A stretch of 64,000 nt of DNA from Klebsormidium nitens (lineage: Eukaryota; Streptophyta; Klebsormidiophyceae; Klebsormidiales; Klebsormidiaceae). Below are positions 40,001 through 50,300 of this stretch, one piece after another. The translations under genes and the position numbers were made by a program. The stretch's first letter is position 1. The number at the start of each line of letters is the position of its first letter. The DNA lies in the NCBI GenBank assembly GCA_000708835.1, contig DF236962.1:248001-312000 (forward strand). Reading direction: 5' to 3'. The notes beneath the pieces are model-generated. The model saw only the letters and a list, made by a program, of their open reading frames with translations, was not told where the DNA came from and ran no database searches.

Positions 40001-43000
40001 CCCGCGTTTGCCCGCAAGGTCGTCGCTTGGGTGTCAAAACCCGGGTGGTCCAAGAAGGCGAGCTTGGTGAAGTCGGGCTGCCTCGAACTGACATTCGAAA
40101 CAAACCCAATTCCTAGCAAATGAAGGCAGCCTTTTGAAAACCTTACCTGTTCCGCTCCTCGAAATGCAACCACAATTCTCCGCTGCGCGTTCGCCCGCCA
40201 GATCGCCGCCAGCATGTCGTTCCCGGGTGGTCCACGAAGGCAAGCTTGGTGAAGTCGGCTGTCCCAACTGGTCAAACTAAATGCATTTCGTCAGGATCTT
40301 CATAATCTTACCTGTTCCGTGCCCCGAAAAGCTACGACTAGTCTCCGCCCCGCGTTTGCTCGCCAGATCGCCGCCTGCGTGTCAGTCTCAGGATGGTCCA
40401 AGAAAGCTAGCTTGGTGAAGTCGGACTGCACTGCGCTTCGCTGACCCGCCTGCTGCGCGAGCAAACTCCACGCCTCTACTGCGCTCTCTGCGCGCCGGAA
40501 CACCGCGCGCACTTCCGCCAGTTCGGCTTCGCTTGCACCTGGAACAGATCCGGTGTCAATTACTAAGGCTCTTATTGATGAGGGAAGTTGAGACACACAA
40601 AAATAGTCCGCTGCTCGGCTGGTTGCAAGCGCAGGCTCCATGCATCTCTGCACGCCGGAAGACCTCGCTCCGCCAGCTCGGCTTCGCTCGCGCCTGTGGG
40701 CTTCATAAATTCACTTTGAGATTTGACATCGCGGTCACAATGGATCGAGCTTCCTCTCCCTTCCCCGGACCTCGGTTTCCGTTATGTCCGCTTCTCCCAA
40801 GGCCTTTTCTGCTTTGATGACATGTTCCAAGGTGAGCAGTCAAGGTTTCTTCTACCCTCTTCAAAGTAGGTTGGGAACCGGACGCTAGACAGACCGGGTA
40901 AAGAATGGACCCTCCTCGCCCCCTCACCTGGCCAAGACCCCCCCTTTGGTCTTCACAAGAGCCACACTCGTCTCTAATTCAAGGACGACTGACAAAGTTT
41001 TCCCTGTTTCTAGTCTTGTGGCAGATCCGGTCGAATGGTTCGTCCTCGTGCTCCTTTGTCGTGCATGCACTCAACCCGACCTTCGTAAGCACCAATCGAA
41101 CGACGTTTGAATCCCTCGGAATGCTGCGTTACACCAAGGATTGGAAACTGAAGCTCGATGAAGATGGAGATGATCGATCTCCAACCAGCCTCGATTTCAT
41201 GCGTCTCCCTTGTATCCCCTCACCTGCCGCCCTGAGCTCTTCCTCCGCTTGCCGCTCCTCCTCCCTCCGCGCCTCTTTCGCCCGTGCCACGTCAGCAACC
41301 TTTTCAGCCACGTCAGCAGCGTCGGGAGGTACCGGGGGCGGCCCGGGCTGGCCCTGCTTCCCGACCAGGCTCGCTAGCAGAGCCCACGGGCCAACCGCAT
41401 TCTCGCCCTATAGAAGGACAAAGACGAACATCAAGCTCATGTCCTATTCTCCGATGATATGTGGGCAGTTTCCAAACGTCACGCAACTGTCCTATCCTTC
41501 GAATGCTGGCGTTTATGCAGCCCGGCCTCGTTCAAAGAGGGTACTTTATCATCCACGCAAGCTTCGTTTCGTCGTATGTGCGATTCTGTTGCTCTCGGGG
41601 TTGGGGCAGCGTGATTTACAGCTTTGGACGGGTGGAACTCGATAGAAGTTGACAGCGCAGGTGCGTCTTGTACTTAGGTGGCCAGATGCGACCAGAGGTT
41701 TAGTTGCAGTTAGACAAGATTCAAACGCGCGTGTTGAAACTCCGACAAGCATGGAGATCGTTGAACTGTCTATCTGAGTGCAGAAGGAGGGCTGACGGCT
41801 GAGAAATAGGATTGGAACTCCCGCCCTGCCTCACCTGCTTGAACAGCTCCATCTGTTCCTCATCGTTTCGCTGCTCCTCTCCTCCCGTTTCAACCGCGGC
41901 TCCTGACTTCGGCCCATCCACCCGTGCTGCGCTTTGCTGGCTCGAACCCGCCTCCTTTCCGTTCCGTTCCCTTTCCGCTCCCCCTCCCCCTGGCCGGAGC
42001 GCCTCCCACGCGCGCACTGCCTGACCAAGCAAGTCCCCAGCTTCGGCCGCGCTCGCTTCCGTCGCCTTCACTTCCGTTCCGTTCGGTTCCGTCGCTCTCA
42101 CTTCCGTTCCCCTCCCTTCCATCGCAGTGACTTCCGCGCTTCCGTTTTGCGTGGCTTTATTCTCTTGCGCTTCTCTCCGCGCCAGCATCTTGCGTAACGT
42201 CTCTAGTTCCTTGTCCTCGGCTGGGGATTGACTAGGCGCCAGCCCTACAAGCCATCCTGCAACTTGTTGTAACCAGGACGGGGAGCTTTCCACTTGGGCG
42301 GAGAACTGGGTGTAGCGCACCTGCGGCAGACAGCGGAGAGCGTCAAGCAAGCGGGTGACGTCAATAAGAACAAGCAAAAGCCTTCCAGGGGCCAGAAGAG
42401 ACTGACCGTGCCTTATGCCATGCACGTTTGAGCGCATGTGACGAAGTTGACATAAGTGTCTGTAAGCCATGGCCGAAGCTCTCGAGACGTATCACAGGAC
42501 CAAGTCGGCCAGTGCCTAAGTCCCGCTTCTTTCTGCCTTTGACGTACTCCTCAAGTGTCCGACCTCCTGTAGACAGCGCCGTTGCGCAGGGGCGCCCGCA
42601 GCTTTTTTCTTACCGTCGAGGCCGTTGGCAACCGTCTATAAACGCAAACCCCAGGGCTTAGGATTTGGGTTTCTAGGAAAACCTGGTCACAATATTGAGA
42701 CTCTGGCCTCGAGCAACATCAGGCCCTCGACCAACCTTCTTTTGCAGCAACAGCGTCAACTTATGCCGGGACTGTGCTGACGCCCGTCACAACCCTCGCC
42801 ATCCCTAGAATCAGAGCTCTGGGCTTTCAAGGTTGAAGAATTGCACGATGTAAGGAAATCAGAGCTCCGGGCCTTTAAGGTTGAAGAATTGCACGATGTA
42901 AGGGAGCCGGAATCTTGCTAGGTTCTCACCTCTAAGAGCAGTCGGCCTTGGCCGTAGTCCTCTTGCAGCGGAAGTTCTAGCTTGTGCAACGTGCCGTCCA

Positions 43001-45365
43001 AAACATCCGCCACACGCAGCGCCGCCACGCCCATGCGCCGGTCCGCCGCAACTAGGTTGGCGTCCCAAACGCTGGCGCGCAGAACCTGATCAGCGACTGG
43101 TGCCTGTGCAATGCCGAAAAGAGGACGGTCTTCGAAAGCCGCTTCCAAACGGACCCTTACCGAACTTCTTGCTCTCGTTTGGTGGCGGAGAGACCGTGCT
43201 CCGGAGGAACCTCGCCTTTGTTGAACCAGATAAGCTTCAAGCTGGCTGCTAGTAGTGTTTCGATTTTAGACTAGCGGCTCAAAAGTCCTGAAGAGGCAAA
43301 GCTTATGACGGACTAATCTGGGTATAATAAGAGCCAGGTATAATAAGCTCCAACTAACACTAAAACCCTAACCCAACAATCTACCCGCTCCGCACCCGTA
43401 CCCACCCTAACCCCCAGACTAACCCCACCCGTCCGGGACCCGTCCCAGGCTGGTGAGCTTATTATACCTGGCGCTTATTATTCCTAAATTAGTCCGAGCT
43501 GCAAAGCTTGCCTGAAGTTGGGGTCCGTCACAACAGCATGGGCGTGAGGCAGAAACCGAGGCGCGCAGACACGAGCAATCCTTTTAGAGACACCGCAGGC
43601 ATCATCGAGAGCAATCGAGCGGCTATGAAGTCAGCTCTCGTTCTGATCACTTTGCCCGTCGAGAACGTATCCTTGAGCCACAGATTGCTTAAGGTGCAAA
43701 AAGTATGGCTCGGAATTGAACGGACAGTGTACCACGCTTGAGACGGAACATCGGTTTCAGGGCGGCTAAGGGCTTTCGTGGCGACTAACGAAGCAACGAA
43801 TCACTGGAGCTTGAGCAGTCAGTCGCAAGCCCCACCGTGTGCCAGAAGCGTGGGAATCTGGCCCCGCTTCTGACTAGTACCGGAGCCTGGGGCCCTGACG
43901 CAAGACTGCAAAAGTTCCTTCGATGCGTGAGACACAACCCAAAACGCTCACGCCAAAGAGGGTCTCGTTTAAGCCCCACCTTGACGTACAACGTGAAGGT
44001 TTGGTTCCAGTTTGGGTTAATGGTAACCGGCTTTGTTGAGGTCCTGGCGCGGCAGTCGCCCAAAGTGAGCACCGCATACGGATCGCTCGCGTTCCACATA
44101 TCGAGCGCGGGGCAGTCACGCGCGCCGACCGCCGTGACGCGAAGCTCGCCCTCGTACAGCTGGCGCAGCAGCGACCTGGACAGATTGGGGGTTGGTTAAC
44201 TCTTAACAGCGCGTGGTTAGTGCTTGGGTTAGTCCCTAGTTAGTAAGCGTGTGCCTCAGGCAATTGAGCAGCTCGCCCGCATATGGATGGTGCAGCAGCG
44301 ACCTGGGAAGGGGGGGGCCAAAAGCGTGGCCTTGAACTTTCCCTACCAAAGGAAATTTGACCTACATCATGTGTCTATGTTCTACTCAATTAAGGGCGAC
44401 ACCTCGACAAGCTTGCAAGTATCTTAGAGATAGTTGCAAAGACGTCTATGAGCAGGGGGTGCCAGAGGCTGGGGCCCCTATGAAGCCTTGTACAGCAAAG
44501 TCGACTCACAAGCAACATTAAACCCTGGGGTCTGATGTCCTTATTAAAGAAGCTAGGTCAAGATTGGAGTGGGAGAGTTGTTGAGGAGGCACAAGCACTA
44601 AAGTGTAAATGAACATGACTCCTGCAGTTTCAACGAAGGTGCCAGCATTTGTCCAATCTATATTAAGAGCAACTCAGGCAGACATCTCTCACATTCATCA
44701 ATGCAAAAATCGTATCTAGTGAAAAGGCAGACGACTAAAGTTGCCACACAAGACCTTTCTTGTCTGAAACCTGCAATTCTTGTCCACTCTGGATATGCCA
44801 CATCCATTTGTATGGACAGACATGATTCGACATTCAAGCGACGCAAGATTTCTTTCAAAGCCAGGGCCACGGTTGGGCTCTCGTTTGAAAGCAGAAGACT
44901 GAGCAACCTGCCAAAAGCTAACCTGCCTTGCGGCGAAAGGAACAGTGTGCGGCACCCCACGGCATCCTCAGTGGACACCAGGACCGCTGACTGCGGGGGG
45001 GTGTTGTACGACTCAAAGGAGAAGCCTGCTAAAAGCACCGCCAAGTCCAGGTCAAACGCTGCCCCAGACAACGCCCCGGGGGGCTCATTGCTGGCTTTGA
45101 TGCAAGCCCCCCGTTTCTTCCTGCTACTGCAAGGCCCCCGGAGAAATGCCGCCGCGAGTGCTAAGGAGAGGCGTCGTGGGAATGTGGTGAATCCTGCCCC
45201 CCCATTGTGCAAGCGCACTGATGAGAATCTTGTGTGGCGAGAGCTAGCGTGCAGATGGGGGCGAGGTGGAGCGGGCCACTCGTTTGTCCCCACTTGGGAT
45301 GCAGTTGCAAAAGAGCGTTCGAGTAGGGGGGTGGGGGCTAGGGGACACGCCACCACTGTAAGCAT
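37053..45365 (-). CDS. C2-domain class 3 lipase, plastid-targeted candidate
   Basis: Serine lipase resembling plant C2 plus lipase-3 proteins (Arabidopsis At4g13550 type; from memory). Exons (high to low): 45365-44923, 44175-43980, 43103-42930, 42320-41835, 41407-41224, 40538-40312, 39481-39300, 38674-38428, 37840-37688, then 37334 to 37053. About 857 residues if the last exon is read through. A 78-nt in-frame segment 37208-37131 with GT..AG ends may instead be an intron. The N terminus is Ser/Arg/Ala-rich with few acids, transit-peptide-like; FDLDLAVLLAGFSFESYN and DAVGCRTLFLS follow. C2 domain about 150-271 (ASDPYAVLTLG, NPNWNQTF, VWDAN), Glu-rich coil to about 495, then lipase: VVAFRGTEQ, QWRDLATDL, GHSLGG (Ser near 649), NHRDIIPTVPR (Asp) and GYCHVK (His). 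The triad is intact. Three lipase-domain introns consist largely of exon-edge copies. Confidence 0.88.
38180..38427 (-). repeat. Decayed copies downstream of lipase exon 8 donor
   Basis: The real exon end (coding strand ...caaccatcgggacatcat then acccacg|gtgag, 38428-38470) has partial copies in the following intron. 38322-38370 matches the donor-side part (ttttccaccatgggtgtgag), and 38195-38240 matches the ttgcacacc.gtcagct part. Both are more decayed than the other lipase copies, and the second could be questioned. Confidence 0.6.
38675..39010 (-). repeat. Splice-junction array upstream of lipase exon 8 (GHSLGG exon)
   Basis: The exon-8 start (acceptor tgcag then QAPDESTG..IYITGHSLGG) recurs twice in the preceding intron, with exon-like starts at 38839 and 39003 against the real one at 38674; spacings are 165 and 164 bp. 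Conceptual copies read QASDEPSG..IYITGLSLGA and QAPDEPTGPWTVYLTRHSLG, so the catalytic motif is damaged in each. The homology includes the acceptor and upstream intron (tttcttatgcag / ttcatgcag). Confidence 0.9.
39138..39225 (-). repeat. Decayed copy downstream of lipase exon 7 donor
   Basis: Copy of the exon-7 end (YDSVRRRIVAILEAMTRDDLE then donor). The coding strand gives tacgacagcgtgccgcagta and continues through ctggaggcgatgacg-like sequence to gacttggagag. It has an in-frame TAA, and the donor reads gtgatc instead of gtgagc. Its edge at 39144 is 156 bp from the real donor edge at 39300. Confidence 0.88.
39660..40311 (-). repeat. Splice-junction array downstream of lipase exon 6 donor
   Basis: The exon-6 end (DFTKLAFLDHPETDTQAAIW...VVAFRGTEQ then gtaag) is repeated in the following intron. 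Exon-like edges lie at 40147, 39964 and 39795 against the real edge at 40312, with spacings of 165, 183 and 169 bp. A fourth partial copy (gacttcatcaggttcgcgtt on the coding strand) lies at about 39665-39725. The first copy has a one-base deletion; the first two keep gtaa donors. The array accounts for most of the 830-bp intron. Confidence 0.92.
42810..42904. repeat. Two-copy 48-bp tandem repeat in lipase intron 3
   Basis: Units begin at 42810 and 42858 (atcagagctc.gggc.tt.aaggttgaagaattgcacg) and differ at about four positions. They lie 26 bp beyond the donor of the exon ending at 42930, in the intron. They do not copy exon sequence. Confidence 0.9.
43305..43500. mobile_element. 196-bp inverted-repeat element with a 9-bp target duplication
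   Basis: Lies in lipase intron 2. Inverted ends of about 45 bp: cggactaatctgggtataat on the left against cggactaatttaggaataat from the inverted right end, both continuing into gccaggtataataagctc. The direct repeat gcaaagctt flanks it exactly at 43296-43304 and 43501-43509. A 9-bp duplication is typical of Mutator-type insertion, hAT elements giving 8 bp. The middle contains telomere-like ccctaacc runs. No coding capacity, so non-autonomous. Confidence 0.82.
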
Positions 45366-47302
45366 CGTGAGAGGGGGATGCTGCCTTAGAAGGTCTTGAG
45401 ATTGTCCCGCTTATTAGGTGAGCTGCCCTGCGCTTGACACGAATTTCCTGCAGCAAAGCAGAGCTAGCAGATTACAATGTAATTTAGCTGGAAGATCAAC
45501 AAGGGCAAAGGCAAGGGAACAACAGCCCCTATCAGCGAGCAGTTCTAAAGCAGGACAGAAGCCCTAAGGTATTTGCATTGAACCACCAGGCGGGGGGACA
45601 ATCAGCGCAAGACGGCATGAAAGAGGGTGCTTAAGGATAAATCCTGCAAGTGGAAAGACTGATGGGGGAATCCATTGTGGCTTAGAATGATGCAATGAAG
45701 CCAGAGGGCAAGGGCAGGAGAACAGCTGAGTTCTCTCTGATGTGAGCTGGAATTGGGCCTCACCTGGGTTGCTCTGCCGGCCCTGCTCAGAAGCTGCCAC
45801 TGATTGCCAGACAGATCAATCTGAGGCCACCAGCGCACAAAGGGCCTCAATGGTACTTAACTGAGCATTCTTGAGAGCAGTCACTGTGTGAATGAGCAGC
45901 AATTCAAGTTGGCAGACAGCTGACAGCATTGCATCCCTGACAGCGATTGGAAGGAATGCAAGCCCTTGGCGGATTCCAAGTCAGCAAGTCACCCGTCTGT
46001 CGATTACACACCACCATGAGTATTCCCTGCAGTGTAAGGGCTCAGAAAGATGGCAGCGCCGGGCAGTATTGAAGGGACTGTGATAGGCGGCATTGCGGAG
46101 CCTTAGAAAAAGTCTTTTCTTGAAGCCCCTCTCTTGGTTTGTTCACCACAATGAGGGCTGCATTGGGCGCATTGCACGAACCTCTTGTCCACCATATCGT
46201 GCCTATCGTGATTCGTGTAGCTCTAGTGATGTACCGGCTTAATTCGCGAAGCTCCGAGTTCATGTTCCTGGACCGGGGGGGTCCACTTCAGCCCCCCAGA
46301 TTGTGAACCGGGGCATGTAAATGCAGATCGCGTCCGACTAACCCTCTGCTTACCCTTATTTAGGTAACACTATCAGCTGTTAGGTTTCGCATCACTTTAA
46401 CCTGGTAGTTGAGCTTCGTTACTTTGGAACAAGGGCGGAAGGGCGAGTTCTGGTATCCGGGGTGATTCGACACTACATGGAAGCCGTCCAAACGAGAAGA
46501 CTTTGATCCAAAGATTGAATCCACAGCAATTGATCAGGCCATACAGCCGTCGATTATCATCTGACGGGTAGGAATCTTGATTGAACTGCAACAGCACTTT
46601 CCTTTGCAAGAGGGCAGTCCCCCTGAGTCCGACTCGCTTGTGAGTCTCCACTCGTGAGTCTTCACTGTTCAGGCTGGAGTCTGGGCTTCGCAACTTCATG
46701 CAGATTGACAAAGACGGTTGCTTAGAAGTGTCCACCTGGGGCGCCCAGACAACGTTGGCAGCTGCGAATAAGCTTAGCTTGCTTAGAAGCGTCGTTCGAA
46801 GCACTTGATTTGGTGGACTCCCTTTGTAATCCAGCACTCTAGGTCGTAGCTACATCAGCAGCGGTCTGATTGCTTGGATTGATATTCCCAAGGTTTGACG
46901 GTTGGGGATATCAAAGCTTAGAAGCACCAGGTCGAGAACGACGCGAAGTGTGCTTCACAACGAGGCTCTCTTCCACCAGCCACATAGCTGCTGCTTCGTC
47001 TTCCTCAAGGGATTAGGTGTGGACCTTACATGACACATGTACTGACCGCTCGGTGGTCCTCATTGGGAGGTGTCACATTGAGTCTGTGAGCTGCCACCAC
47101 TAGAAGCAGCATCAGAGCTTTAGCGGCCCTGCAAATTCCAAGTCAACTGGAAACTTCAAGGCAAAGAAAGGAGCGATCAGTGCACAGGAGCAAACGGAGG
47201 GGGAGACCACTGGGCAGCGATCCGTTTGGTGCATTCTTCCGCTAGATTATCTTGGAGTATGCGCACAAATCGGATAACTTAGCAGCCGGGAGGCGAAGAG
47301 AA
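45366..47302. other. Divergent promoter region, lipase / SERINC
   Basis: 1.9 kb between two start codons. Open frames are short and unsupported. No repeat or RNA gene recognised. Confidence 0.55.
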
Positions 47303-50300
47303 ATGGGGAGCGTTATCGGTTCCTGTGCAGGTGAGCAGGTGGTGGCATTCTCTTGAACAAAAGTTTGCAGAGGGTCAATACTCGGCAGGAGATGGATTGC
47401 ACACGTTTCCCAGTCAGCTGCACTTATTGTTCAACTTTTGTCGATTGTTCGAGGCCCAAATCAAAGATAGCAAAACCTTGCCCTGAGCAAGTTCCACTCG
47501 ATGCTCCAGCTGGAAACTCTGTTGACGGTATGGAATTGAGGAAGTTTCTGATTATGTGGTCTAGGTTAATCAACGTCTAGGGTAGCACGAGGTCAAGCCT
47601 CTGCTGGTTGCACCTGTCCAGTTGCTCATACATCTCTGCCCGAAAAGGGACCGCTCGCTGAAAATATCTACGCGAAGAATGTATTGGGCCAACGACTTGG
47701 TGGCGTTCACTTTGCAGGGGCCTGTGCTGCGTCCTGTATCTGCCAGGCCTGCGCCGGCGCCAATCGCTCGGCCGCTCGGTTTATCTACGCAGCCATCTTC
47801 TTCATCACTGTCATTCTAGCATGGATCATCAGGGACTACTCGGGCGACTGGCTGAAGACATTACATCGTGAGTCAACATAAGTTGCACCTCTGCTTGTTT
47901 GCCATATGTAGGCCAAGGGAAGAGGGCATATCGTGAGGGTTAATGTCGAACATGATTTGCGGGGCGAACCATCTTACTGTACCAAAGTGCTTCAATCACA
48001 AGACCTCCCAGCGTCAACAGTGTAAGCATCAGTCAGACTTTTGGAGATGTAGTACCTTGTTCTCTCCCAGTTTTGATTATTTGTCCAGTCAATAACCGGT
48101 GCGAGCTTTCTGGGCGAAGGCTGTCATGCCAGGATTTCTTATATCATCGTTAGAACCTCGGTTGCAATACGTCTCCGCCAACTTGCTCTGTAAGTTTCTC
48201 ACCCGTTAGCTGCAAGTGGTATATCAAGTCTAAAGAGTTTCCTTACCATCTGTCTGCCTGCCTTTGCAGAGTTCAAAGCATGTAAAGATGTTGGGATCGG
48301 GAACCCAAACCACTGCGTTGGCTCGGAGGGAGTCCTCCGCCTTAGCTTCAGCGGGTTCATCTTCTTTGCGGTCATGTTCTTGACCACGCTAGGAACGAAA
48401 AGCAAGGAGGATTGCCGGGATAGTTGGCACTCAGGCTTCTGGCCCATCAAAATCATCTTCTGGCTGGGGCTGCTCATAGTACCATTCTTCATGCCGTCGG
48501 GCTTCTTCCAGGTGTATGGTGAGAAAACTTCGGCTTCTTGTATCCAGCTATTCATGTGATCGTTGTACAAGCACTGTGTGTCTTTGACATTTACTTCTGG
48601 TTGATCAGCTGGAAAGGTGTCATCCAAGCTGCGCAGAATTAGAAAGAACCCCGTCATGCCCTCGGGCCGTTTGCATCCCTATGTTGGTCATTGATGCATG
48701 TTGCGAGGTCTTTGAAATCTACTATTCGTGCCCCAGATTGTTAGGCTTGCAAGTTTGGTCCGCTTCGGCTCCAGCTCCTTTGCACACTTGACGACAGTAG
48801 CTCATCGGGCCCTGGAATCAATCGCTTCTAACCATGTATCTCTTCTCTCTCCACAGGAGCAATTGTCCGCCTCGAACTCGAGCCTGTTTTTATTCTTTAG
48901 AGGAGTGCCCGATTGCGGCACTTGGATATCAACGCTTTCGACCATACATTCCCTGTTCCCAGCACGCGTCATCGCCTGCTTCAACTCGAGCCTCGTCAAA
49001 GCACTCTTTGTGAAGAAGAAGGGCAGGGGGCCAGGTGAATTCGGGGGTCGCTTCAAGACCCCACAGAGCCCAAATCAGGACCCCCACAACCCATTGTTGA
49101 CCATACTCTTTCTCTCTCTACAGGCGAGACTGCCCGCTTCGGCTTTGACGGTTTCCACTTTCGATGAGTAACCAACTGATGCCCTCCACGCTACCGACCT
49201 ACCAGCAGCGAGACCGCCCACTGAACTCCTGGCGACAGTATTCAATCTGCCCCTCAAAATTCACTGTTTCAAATTACTATTTTCTCCACTTTCCACAGGC
49301 GAGATCGCGCGCTTCGGCTCCGGCATCTTTCTAGTCATTCAGCTGGTCACCCTGCTCAACTTCGTGTACGAGTGGAACGACGCGTGGCTCGCAGACGACA
49401 ACGAGCGCCGCTGCCGGATCCCGCTCGTCGGAGTTTCCCTCTTCTGCTACCTCCTCAGCCTGGCGCTCATCATTTTGATGTTCGTCTGGTTTTCGCCGCG
49501 CGCGAGCTGCAGCCTCAACATCTTCTTCATCACCTGGACGCTCATCCTGATCCTGGTCATGACGGTCGTGTCTTTGCACCCGCAGGTAATCTACGCTTTC
49601 TCTGCTCTCGCTCGAGCTGGAGAATCTGATGCTGGCTGCCTGCTTTGTCACGTTCAGGTAACTGAATGCTCGCCGTCGTGGATAGTCCATTTGCGTATAC
49701 TGGATTTCTAGTTTGGAGTAGTAGAGCCGTCACTTTGAAGACGTGTCGAAAAATCGAACGGGTGACATTTTGTTTTCATATATCGCTCAGCTGAAAGCTG
49801 CGCTTTGGCACGCCCCTTACCCCTTGGAGAAATTTCGTGCTGCTACCTTTCGAACTAGGCACTAAGACTCCAGCCCATGGAAGAGTTGAAGATCGTCCCG
49901 TACCAGCGGACAGTCCTGCATTTGTCAAACGGCGATGAAAGCGTCAGCTTTGCCCCGTTGCAGGTGAACGCGGGGCTGCTGACGTCAGGTGTGATGGCGC
50001 TATACATGGTGTTCCTGTGCTACAGCGCGATCATGAGGTCAGCAAACGCGGTTGCCTGTCATAAGCAGATTCCAAGGCGGATCCCGGCGCTGCTCTGAGA
50101 ATTTTGTATCAATCTACGGCTGTGCTCGGAGTTATCTCACTGTTTAGCTTCTGCGGCCCGGATTATCAAGCTCGGAATCAGACGTTTTTGTATAGGCATT
50201 GCATATGCAAATCGGCCCTGCTCTGCGCGATGCTCGGGTCGTTCTTTTGCTGTGCCGTTTTCGCATTTGAACTCTCCCACAATCCCGTTGTATCTGCTGG

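Noticed and set aside
43360-43430. Telomeric repeat tract
   Set aside because: Only scattered ccctaacc words inside a 196-bp inverted-repeat element; no tandem telomere array.
44701-45399. Plus-strand 232-codon open frame
   Set aside because: Antisense to lipase exon 1, whose minus-strand product shows the conserved DLAVLLAGFSFESYN segment and phase-matched splice to the C2 exon.
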